Assembly (NCBI RefSeq): GCF_022539315.1
Contig: NC_066316.1
Coordinates: 56,111,994 to 56,175,993, forward strand
DNA from: Serinus canaria
Taxonomy: Eukaryota; Chordata; Aves; Passeriformes; Fringillidae
Direction of reading: 5' to 3'
Length of the DNA stretch: 64,000 nucleotides
Each line of letters begins with the position of its first letter. Positions within the stretch are counted from its first letter, which is position 1. A program made the translations under genes and the position numbers. Below, piece after piece: positions 27,401 through 33,575 of this stretch. The notes below the pieces were generated by a model. The model worked only from the letters and a program-made list of their open reading frames with translations, searched no databases and was not told where the DNA came from.

Positions 27401-30128
27401 GTTGGAGAACAGAGCTTGGGTGAATTTTACTCAGAAGGATCTAGGCCACGTGTTCCTACAGCCACATCAACAGGCAGACCAAGCGAGATAAACAGGGATG
27501 AGAGGGACATCCCTTCCACTGTGCCAGCATAAAACTGGCATGTGGCCACGCAGAAAACCAGATCCAGGAGACAAATGTAGCTGAAAAGAAACATCTTTAG
27601 ACTCCTTGGGCTGGAGTAGATCCCAGTCCTAGTCCAGATCATGGTGCAACTGGATGGAGACTAACAGGAGCGAGAAAAAACAGGTCACTGCTTTCCTAGC
27701 AGTGCTTCAGCTTTAGCCTTAGGGGGCTCTGTGAAAATGCAATTATCAGAGGAGGTGAGAGATGAGACAGACTGTTCAAATACCCTCACTAGAAGACCTT
27801 TTGTTGCTGCATTACTTAGATTCACTATCAGTACTTTAAAAATACTTATAGTTGGGTTTTAAACTTAAAACCTACTGGGTCAGAGTTGCAGTGTGTGCCC
27901 ACTCAAAATCAATACCACCATCCTAGGAAACGGGACAATCACATTTTTGCCAGCATAGCAGTGGGTGCCCTCTGAATAATAAACATCCCTAATTTTGTGG
28001 CTTTCAAACCTTAAGAAATCTAAGGATGAATATCTTTCAGCTTTGCAGGGATAGCAACCCTCATCTCTGATTTTGATTGCCTATCAAAAATGGCACCATC
28101 AGTGAAATGGAAAGCTCTTCACAGCATTAGTGAAACAATGGTTCTCAATTCTTCAAGATTCCTTCACATCAGAAAGTGCTGCTACGTCTACAGGATGCTG
28201 ACACTTTACACTTTTTTCAATTTCCTCTCCTTAGATGAGCAGGAAGACATTGATAAGCTGTAGCTACCCAAAGGTAACATGGCTGACAGGAAGCAACAGG
28301 GTCTTTCATTAATCCTGGCATTGTTATTTCAGGGGTGGGAAGTGAAGGGAGCCCACGTTTTCAGGAACATAAGGACTTTGCTCAGGATTGCAAAAAAAAG
28401 CTTCAAGCTAAATAAAGGTTTGAGAACCCTCCTTTAATTCAACTATTAAGTTAATCGACTTAGAGAAGCTGTGAGAAAAAGTGATGCTTACTTAAAATGA
28501 GGAAGATTATGCTGGCAAAAGGAAGAAGGGATAAAACCATTCCTTTGCTTTGTAAAGCCTCCCCAGTCTGAAGTTTGCTGTGATTGTTTCAGGCCTGAAG
28601 AAGGGCAATCTACCATCTGGTGGAGCTGCCTCATCCTATTGCTTTGCTTTATAATAAAGCAGACAATATTCTTTATTAAAAAAAGGATTATAATTACTTT
28701 CTGCAGGGTGTGCTTTGAAGTTTCAGACAAGTAAGGGTACCAAAGGAGATCTCTCACAGCCAGTGAGTGCACAGACATACTTTACCTGAATAATGGCAAG
28801 TGTTGGCTCAAGCTGAGGGTTTTCTCTTTGAAGAGAGGCCAAGGAATTCTTTGCATTGTCGGTGACTTTGCTGCAACACAGTGACAAGCAAATCTTTAAC
28901 AAAATAAATCCTCCTAACATTAGTGGGAAGAAACCAGGATTAGTCAACAATGTAACAGAAATGCTTGGGCACGTAAATTTTCAATCTCCAAAATTATGGC
29001 TGGATGTGAATTGTGAGGGCTGGTGTTCAGCAGGTGGGTACAGAAAACCCGAAAAGGCCGATTTTATTTTTTTTTAATAGGTATGTGGGGCATTGCTCTG
29101 ACATGCCCAAAACTTTACAGCTAGGCTGTGCTGATTCATGAGAAGGCTTGTCCAGTCCCACCACGGGAAGCACAGCAGGGAACTGCCACCCCGAGCTGTC
29201 TGATCAGCTCTTGGGTGAGGTGGGTTCATCTCCACACCCTTGGCCAGGGCAATGAGAGATGCAGAGGCCCTTACAGCTGGGGCTGCCACAGCTTAACACG
29301 GGCTACACCAAGCCCATGAGCAGCAGACCAGCCACTTTCATGGATGCCTTTCAAAACCACTGGCAGAAGGGAGACAAGGCAGCTCTGTTTCTCACACTGC
29401 TTCTTGGAAAAACTAGTGACAGCCAGGCACTGGGAATGCTTTCTGGAAAAAAAATTCTGGGTAAGTGGCGGCCAGCTCTCCTCCGTTACCTTTTGCGTCT
29501 GCAGGTGGGCAAAGAGGAGACTCCCCGAAATACGTCTGTCTGTCCCCCATAGCAAGGAAGACAAACAGAGAACAGCCAGGAGTGGATTTTTGACAGCTCC
29601 TACCCTTGCAGAAGCCAATGACCAGTTCAATTCAATGCCGCTGCAAACTATCCCGTCCAGGGCTGAGTTGGGACGTGGAGGGGCGGGGAGGGAACAGGGA
29701 CACGTTTTTCCAGGCACGCATCTGCGCACCGCCTCACCTGAGCCACCGCCACATGACGGCAGCTCCGCTCGCTCTCAAAATGCCACCAAAACCAAAACCC
29801 GGAGCAAATCCCGCTAGCGGTTCTGGGGGAAAGGGGAGCATTTTACTACGAAGTCCCTCAAAAATCCCACCCCAAAAACCAACCCGACGCACCCGGTGAA
29901 GGCGCGTCGCCCAAATCCCCCTCACCCCTCCTCCCTCCGTGCCCGCACCATCGCACCCCCCGGTTGCATCAGCCGGCGCTGCCTCCCCACGTGCGCCTCT
30001 TACCGGGCGGCCGCCGCCGCGCTGCCGGCCCGGGGCAGCGGCGCGCTCAGCCCGCGGCGCGGCGGGCACGGGGGCGGCGCGGCGGCGAGCGCCGGGGCCA
30101 GGCAGCGCCGCAGCGCCGCGCTCCTCAT
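4348..30128 (-). CDS. MTHFD1L: MTHFD1L, mitochondrial C1-THF synthase, 5' part (11 exons)
   Basis: The exons join in phase into 376 complete codons plus two bases. The family enzyme makes formate and THF from 10-formyl-THF (reversibly, with ATP) in the mitochondrial matrix. Seen in order: an Arg/Ala-rich presequence (residues 1 to about 45), a dehydrogenase/cyclohydrolase-like domain (about 46-310) with the landmarks PEKDVDG and [15 protein letters not shown], and the start of the synthetase domain ([12 protein letters not shown], then GKYVLVAG). The domain order and sequence match vertebrate MTHFD1L rather than cytosolic MTHFD1. The Tyr and Lys used by active dehydrogenase/cyclohydrolases are replaced by Ile and Asn, so only synthetase activity is expected. 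The ATP-binding exon and all later exons lie beyond position 1. Identity was assigned by recognising the protein sequence, not by a database search. Confidence 0.96.
6795..6871 (+). repeat. (TA)n-rich low-complexity tract with inverted repeat
   Basis: Almost pure A/T with TATATA runs. The right part contains a perfect 12-bp inverted repeat (6832-6843 and 6860-6871). Confidence 0.9.
7240..7655 (-). mobile_element. CR1 LINE fragment, 3' end, minus orientation
   Basis: On the plus strand it opens with the CR1 3' tail in reverse (CAGAATCACAGAGTGG, GGTTGGAAGAGACCTC). It continues through CCAACCCCCCTGCTCATG, CCACAACCACCCTGC and GACCCTCACAGTGAAGAAG to the more degraded CATTGATAGGATCCTCC region. A 5'-truncated, diverged copy with no intact ORF, inside MTHFD1L intron 10. 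Confidence 0.85.
8372..8469 (-). CDS. MTHFD1L: MTHFD1L exon 10 (interdomain linker)
   Basis: 98 nt, in phase 0, out phase 2, acceptor AAACCAG and donor GTAATAAG. It encodes [14 protein letters not shown], then [13 protein letters not shown]. The [13 protein letters not shown] segment is diagnostic of the linker entering the synthetase domain of MTHFD1L. Confidence 0.96.
8470..9174 (-). other. MTHFD1L intron 9
   Basis: Unique-looking AT-rich intron; nothing recognised in it. Confidence 0.85.
9175..9254 (-). CDS. MTHFD1L: MTHFD1L exon 9 (divergent)
   Basis: 80 nt, in phase 1, out phase 0, acceptor TTTTTCAG and donor GTTAGTGT. It encodes [18 protein letters not shown] and SLAVAMRMQ. The last nine residues align with the family's TVAMLMQ helix. 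The glycine-rich PGGVGPMT segment of active cyclohydrolases is absent, as expected for MTHFD1L. The N-terminal half is poorly conserved, so the call rests on phase, splice sites, order and the C-terminal helix. Confidence 0.88.
10435..10467 (+). repeat. (AAAC)n microsatellite
   Basis: About eight AAAC units in MTHFD1L intron 8. Confidence 0.95.
12408..12484 (+). repeat. (TTTC)n then (TATC)15 microsatellite
   Basis: A short TTTC tract is followed by 15 uninterrupted TATC units (12425-12484). The open frames reading IYLSIYLS across it are repeat artefacts. Confidence 0.97.
13974..14085 (-). CDS. MTHFD1L: MTHFD1L exon 8
   Basis: 112 nt, in phase 0, out phase 1, acceptor GTGCCCAG and donor GTAAGAGG. 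It encodes [20 protein letters not shown], then [14 protein letters not shown]. It matches the family block in which ADIVV...GSPKP leads to PGxxVxxC. Preceded by the longest MTHFD1L intron in the window (about 7.1 kb). Confidence 0.95.
14086..21171 (-). other. MTHFD1L intron 7
   Basis: About 7.1 kb, mostly AT-rich, with GC-richer stretches at about 20380-20540 and 20990-21170 that produce overlapping spurious open frames. No family resemblance in any of them. Confidence 0.85.
21172..21296 (-). CDS. MTHFD1L: MTHFD1L exon 7 (Rossmann-like strand)
   Basis: 125 nt, in phase 1, out phase 0, acceptor CACACAG and donor GTGAGTGC. It encodes [18 protein letters not shown], then [10 protein letters not shown]. 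This is the nucleotide-binding-like strand and loop of the dehydrogenase fold. The exon is very GC-rich. By my splice choice the joint with exon 6 (ELLEDI then GGKKV) is about four residues shorter than in human. The core is certain, but the acceptor could lie slightly upstream. Confidence 0.88.
21297..22185 (-). other. MTHFD1L intron 6
   Basis: Nothing recognised. Confidence 0.8.
22186..22286 (-). CDS. MTHFD1L: MTHFD1L exon 6
   Basis: 101 nt, in phase 2, out phase 1, acceptor TTGCAG and donor GTGAGCCC. It encodes [20 protein letters not shown] and a helix ending MELLEDI. This corresponds to the family segment INxGRLxxGDxxxCFxP that follows PEKDVDG. Confidence 0.95.
22287..23320 (-). other. 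MTHFD1L intron 5
   Basis: Short A-rich run near 22785-22800. Nothing else recognised. Confidence 0.85.
23321..23445 (-). CDS. MTHFD1L: MTHFD1L exon 5
   Basis: 125 nt, in phase 0, out phase 2, acceptor CTTCCTAG and donor GTAAGTAG. It encodes [19 protein letters not shown], a Leu/Ser-rich linker and VKPEKDVDG. The PEKDVDG motif is a strong signature of the MTHFD dehydrogenase/cyclohydrolase fold. Confidence 0.96.
23446..25965 (-). other. MTHFD1L intron 4
   Basis: AT-rich; nothing recognised. Confidence 0.85.
25966..26019 (-). CDS. MTHFD1L: MTHFD1L exon 4
   Basis: 54 nt, phase 0 on both sides, acceptor TTAACAG and donor GTAACTG. It encodes [18 protein letters not shown], matching the family segment GLxxxHICLP. 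Residues about 88-105. Confidence 0.94.
26097..26147 (-). CDS. MTHFD1L: MTHFD1L exon 3
   Basis: 51 nt, phase 0 on both sides, between acceptor CCCCAAG and donor GTAAAC. It encodes [17 protein letters not shown]. This is where active MTHFD enzymes carry the catalytic Tyr and Lys (YxxxK). Here Ile and Asn stand in those places, as in mammalian MTHFD1L, which has no dehydrogenase activity. A 77-bp intron separates it from exon 4. Confidence 0.93.
26148..28785 (-). other. MTHFD1L intron 2
   Basis: GC-richer patches near 26380-26640 and 26690-26890 give chance open frames. No gene or repeat recognised. Confidence 0.85.
28786..28870 (-). CDS. MTHFD1L: MTHFD1L exon 2
   Basis: The acceptor TTGCAG ends at 28871 and the donor GTAAAG begins at 28785; 85 nt, in phase 2, out phase 0. 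It encodes [20 protein letters not shown] and then EPTLAIIQ, matching the start of the dehydrogenase-like domain of MTHFD1L. Residues about 42-70. Confidence 0.93.
28871..30003 (-). other. MTHFD1L intron 1
   Basis: The first 360 bp are part of the CpG island. The remainder is unremarkable. Confidence 0.8.
30004..30128 (-). CDS. MTHFD1L: MTHFD1L exon 1 (start codon, mitochondrial presequence)
   Basis: ATG at 30128-30126, donor GTAAGAG from 30003, 125 nt, ending in phase 2. It encodes 41 residues beginning MRSAALRRC, rich in Arg, Ala and Pro with no acidic residue, as expected of a mitochondrial targeting peptide. The start context has G at -3 but not at +4. The same frame stays open upstream to an ATG at 30353, so a longer N terminus cannot be excluded. 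I chose 30128 because it directly yields a presequence-like peptide, and because the upstream residues coincide with promoter-like DNA (CCAAT and GC boxes). The exon lies in a CpG island. It is the least conserved part of the protein, so the start is less certain than the later exons. Confidence 0.82.
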
Positions 30129-30210
30129 CGCTCCGGTGCTCTCCGGCGGCCGCGGCGGCGGGAGAGAGGCCGGGGGGCGGGCGGGGATGGAGCACCGCCT
30201 GCCCCCGCTC

Positions 30211-30221
30211 CCCGCCCCGCC
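30211..30221 (-). promoter_or_regulatory. GC box (Sp1-type) upstream of MTHFD1L
   Basis: GGCGGGGCGGG on the minus strand, 83 bp upstream of the chosen ATG. The motif is seen; binding is inferred. Confidence 0.5.
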
Positions 30222-30309
30222 GCTCCCCTGCTTTCGCTTCCGCTTTTTTTTTTTTTCAAGAAAAATTCTATCCAAATCACCCGCGAACATCAGCTCTGAC
30301 AGGCTGAAA

Positions 30310-30314
30310 CCAAT
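30310..30314 (+). promoter_or_regulatory. CCAAT box (NF-Y type) upstream of MTHFD1L
   Basis: CCAAT in the context AAACCAATAAC, 182 bp upstream of the ATG. NF-Y sites act in either orientation. It lies just past the presumed PLEKHG1 cleavage site. Confidence 0.4.
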
Positions 30315-30372
30315 AACTTCTTTCTTCCGCGCCCCGCAATGAAAAGCACCCAAAGCTTTTGCATACTCAACG

Positions 30373-30378
30373 TTTATT
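30373..30378 (-). terminator. PLEKHG1: Distal poly(A) signal AATAAA, PLEKHG1
   Basis: AATAAA on the minus strand, the last before the CpG island. A GT/T-containing stretch (GGGTGCTTTT) follows within 40 nt. The MTHFD1L ATG is about 245 bp downstream. Confidence 0.55.
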
Positions 30379-30565
30379 AAAAATAGTATGAAATGGTCCC
30401 TGGGAGAAGTTACAATACTAGTAGAAGTCCCTTTTTTCTGGTTGGTTGGTTGTTTGTTTTCCCGTCCCTCCCAATTCCACTGATTGCATGAGATGCGAGT
30501 TAAACATTCTCCTAAAGCCGTTTAAACAAATCTAGATGCGCGCCCACAGATTTACCTTCTATCCA

Positions 30566-30573
30566 TATTTACA
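30566..30573 (-). promoter_or_regulatory. Pumilio-type element UGUAAAUA in 3' UTR
   Basis: Exact match to UGUANAUA, 58 nt from the preceding element. Present only if the distal poly(A) site is used. Confidence 0.4.
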
Positions 30574-30630
30574 ATACTTTACAAGCTATATTAAATAAAT
30601 ATGGGCTCTGCTACACCTCGGCGTCTTAAA

Positions 30631-30638
30631 TATGTACA
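30631..30638 (-). promoter_or_regulatory. Pumilio-type element UGUACAUA in 3' UTR
   Basis: Exact match to UGUANAUA on the transcribed strand, near the distal end of the 3' UTR. Confidence 0.4.
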
Positions 30639-30991
30639 ACATTATTTTTCAGTCGGATTTTACTAGATAGATACGGGTCCTACCACAGGGGGTGTGCTGA
30701 CTGTAACAAGTATCCCTGTGGTACGAGCTAGTAAGTACCATGACCAACCAGCCCTCAGAATAACAATTCCTAGCCAATGCAAGATGAGTGTGGTAAATAA
30801 TTTAGTCAGTTCTAATAAATTCAAGTCCTCAAACCTTAGTCTACAAGTAATTAGCTGTACACTGATAACTTCAGTTTTTCCTCATGGTAACCAATGTAGT
30901 AAGTAATCAGCTGTTCTGGAAGTACAGTGCTCTGTAACTGAGGGGAGTGATACATGGTTAGTAAAAACAGTATTTCAATGAAATTCCTTTG

Positions 30992-30997
30992 TTTATT
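30992..30997 (-). terminator. PLEKHG1: Alternative poly(A) signal AATAAA
   Basis: AATAAA on the minus strand about 1.5 kb after the PLEKHG1 stop. It could give a shorter 3' UTR. Confidence 0.4.
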
Positions 30998-31217
30998 GAT
31001 ATGTTTAACTCGGTACTGGCTTTATCCATATAATCTGAAAAATGGAAGCACCAAAAAAGAACAAGTCGCACAAGATGATCAGTGTAGATGTATCTAGGCT
31101 TTCCTTTCTGTACAATGTTTTCAAGTAACAGAATCCAAAACTGTGCAACAAAGATGATGAAAGGGGAGTTAAGTGTAGATGGTATTGGAAAGCCTGTCCT
31201 TGCTCTAAACGGCAGCA

Positions 31218-31223
31218 TTTATT
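31218..31223 (-). terminator. PLEKHG1: Alternative poly(A) signal AATAAA
   Basis: AATAAA on the minus strand about 1.25 kb after the stop codon. Only the motif is seen. Confidence 0.35.
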
Positions 31224-31275
31224 CTATACACTATTTGCAAAAGAATGGAATGTATTCTCATTTTTAAGCTACTTT

Positions 31276-31281
31276 TTTATT
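31276..31281 (-). terminator. PLEKHG1: Alternative poly(A) signal AATAAA
   Basis: AATAAA followed by an A run on the minus strand, about 1.2 kb after the stop codon. Confidence 0.35.
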
Positions 31282-31572
31282 GTACATAAATTGGATTAGA
31301 GTCAGCACTGACTGATTTACAAAGATATCTTTTACCTCTCTCTGTCAGGAGGGTCAACTTCCTGCTACAGGAGATGCATGCTCTGGGGACTGCAGCTTGT
31401 CACTCAACCAGCAGTATCACTGAACCCCCCCATGGGCCAAACGAGCCCCACAATTAGTATTTCACCCAAGAATCTGGCCAAACCTCATTGTCTCACAGGG
31501 TTACTGACACTGGGACTTGAACAAGTGCCCAGCAGGTCACTGCATTTAACACACAGCTTTGTTTCAAACTCT

Positions 31573-31597
31573 ACCCAGCAGCTTTTGACTGCTGGGT
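31573..31597 (-). other. Stem-loop in PLEKHG1 3' UTR
   Basis: Perfect 9-bp inverted repeat, ACCCAGCAG and CTGCTGGGT, with a 7-nt loop. Confidence 0.45.
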
Positions 31598-32350
31598 GCT
31601 GAGATATAAGATACTCATATTTGGCTTGCATGTCACAAACGCCACCATCACTGGAGGTACCAAGACTGGCCTAGCCCTCTTGACAAGCAGTGCATCTCCC
31701 CTTCTAATGCCAAGACCATTCCCCAGGCAAGGACTGTGTCACATCCACAGGTTCTTGTAGAAAGCCTTCACTGCCTGTCTTCTGCCTCCTATGCAGTTCC
31801 AGTAAGTAGAGAAGAGGCTTCAGACACAGAGCTATCAGCCTGGCACAAGTACTAGGACTAGATTTTCTTTAAAATGTAAGAAGCTTGCTCTAAAATAATG
31901 TAGCATATGCACTGGTCCCACACACTTGGAATCTGCCTGATGAAAAGTAACGTGCAAAAAGGTGTGTGCAATTGCACATGTAGGCTGTAGGTGTAATCAC
32001 CAGAACCCTGCTCAGAAATCTGCACAGTCACAGGAGTAGCTGCCCAGCTAAATGCTCCTGTATGTAAGCAGAGTAATCATACAGGTGTTTTGGATGCAGA
32101 ACACTGGACACCAACTGGAAAGTCTAAATACCAGGGTTTCCAAATGATAAAATGGCTTAAGAATCAAATGTTATTACACCTGATTCGATGGCAAGAATCA
32201 GGGGTATCACACCTAAGAAAGGAAGAGATGTGAAGGTTCAGTAGGAGATGAGAAGTTCACGTGTGCTACAGAGAGACCCTGGCCAGCACACATGTGGCCT
32301 TTTTCACATCCAGGATTCTAAACCATTTTTCAAAAGATACATTTTGCATC

Positions 32351-32358
32351 TATTTACA
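32351..32358 (-). promoter_or_regulatory. Pumilio-type element UGUAAAUA in 3' UTR
   Basis: Exact match to UGUANAUA on the transcribed strand, about 120 nt after the stop codon. Confidence 0.4.
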
Positions 32359-32478
32359 ACATTATTGTGAAACAATGCCTGATAGTGTAATATTATGGAA
32401 ATACATGGTGCCAGTACTGATTGTCCTAGTATATATTCTGTCGTGATAAGGCAGTACAGCTAGAAATTATTGAAAGCA

Positions 32479-33575
32479 TCAAGCAAAGCTACTTGAACTG
32501 AGACACTGAAACTTCTCCCTTAAAGACTGGACAATATTCTGCTGATTAGGAGATGGTACTCTCCACAGGTAGTCATTCAGTTTATCTGAATCACTGTAAG
32601 CAGTCAGATATGGGGTAAGTGCATGTTTGCTGCTGGCAGACTTTGCAGGAGTACAGGAGACAGTTTTGCCACAGAACATTTCAGAAGGAACAGCATCTGT
32701 GTTACGCAGTTTAGGATCTGATTTCCTTGTTTGGTTCTGAGAAGTCTCCAAGTCAGATCCCTCATCTTCAGACTTTATTTCAACATAGTCATCATCATCC
32801 CCTTCTCCGTCTTCAGAATCTTTGAAATTCGAAAAATAGTTCTGAGTAGCCATCTGTGCTGTCAGAGGGGAGGCTCTGTTCACTCTCAGGACCTTTTGAG
32901 AATCCTGCAGAATCATATCTGAATAGTTTTCAGGGATCTGCTTTCTTATCTCCGGCCCTGTATATCCTGAAGCAATTCCAGAAGTTTGATGGCTGTTGAA
33001 TCGAGAGTTCCTATTTAAATGGAGCCTTTTCTTATCAATTTCATTATTATACACAATTGATTCTCCAGACCTGTTGACCACTATCGAGGACGAGGACTGT
33101 GACCTGCTGTATGCCTGTGGTTTTACACTGCTTACTCTCCTCCCCAGCGAGTTATAGACGTGATCTTGATGCAAGTTTTCTTTGTTTGGCTGGCTTATAA
33201 TGGCACTCCACCTCTGCGCTGGGACGTGCAAACGGTTGGAAATTTGAAGGGAAGGCACTGAGCCAGCTGATGGCAACTGCTTTGAATTGCTTTTTGTACC
33301 AGCTTCTGTAAATGAGTTCTTGGACTTTGGGTCCGGGGATTCAGAACATGGAGAGAAGTCGGCCAGCTCGCCGTTACTGTACGTAGAATGCAAAAGCCAA
33401 TCTTCTGCTCTTGAGCATTCACAGGCAGGCTGGGAACGGGAAGGACATGTGGGTGTGGAAAACCTCCCAGCTGATGGATCCTGAGGAGTGGCCCCAGTTT
33501 CCTTTTGGACCTTAGGTGTACTGTCTCTGAAGACAATTTGGTCATAAAGCTGGGAATATTCAGCTATTCTGGCAC
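32479..33575 (-). CDS. PLEKHG1: PLEKHG1 last coding exon
   Basis: In phase 1, acceptor TTTCTAG, 1097 nt including TGA at 32481-32479. It begins [17 protein letters not shown], conserved in PLEKHG1. It continues as a Ser-rich tail with an acidic stretch ([18 protein letters not shown]) and ends [31 protein letters not shown] and [13 protein letters not shown]. The C-terminal helix is likely conserved; the middle is divergent. Confidence 0.95.

Larger units (their letters stand above)
29640..30330. promoter_or_regulatory. CpG island over MTHFD1L promoter and exon 1
   Basis: CG dinucleotides are dense here, with long CCGCCG and GCGCGG runs between about 29990 and 30220, and sparse in the flanks. 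The island spans exon 1, the first part of intron 1 and the upstream promoter. No TATA box is apparent at a suitable distance, as is usual for a housekeeping-type CpG promoter. Boundaries are by eye. Confidence 0.85.
30355..32478 (-). other. PLEKHG1: PLEKHG1 3' UTR (presumed extent)
   Basis: Non-coding on both strands, AT-rich, directly after the PLEKHG1 stop. It carries four AATAAA signals, three UGUANAUA elements and a 9-bp stem-loop. The end is set about 20 nt beyond the last AATAAA. Use of a proximal signal would shorten it to about 1.2-1.5 kb. Confidence 0.65.

Noticed and set aside
29271..29899. Long overlapping open frames on both strands (up to 157 codons)
   Set aside because: They lie in or beside the CpG island, where stop codons are rare. 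No family resemblance, and they conflict with MTHFD1L intron 1.
29734..30195. 153-codon minus-strand frame over MTHFD1L exon 1
   Set aside because: Out of frame with exon 1 and starts at GTG. The frame starting MRSAALRRC joins correctly to exon 2, so this is a shadow.
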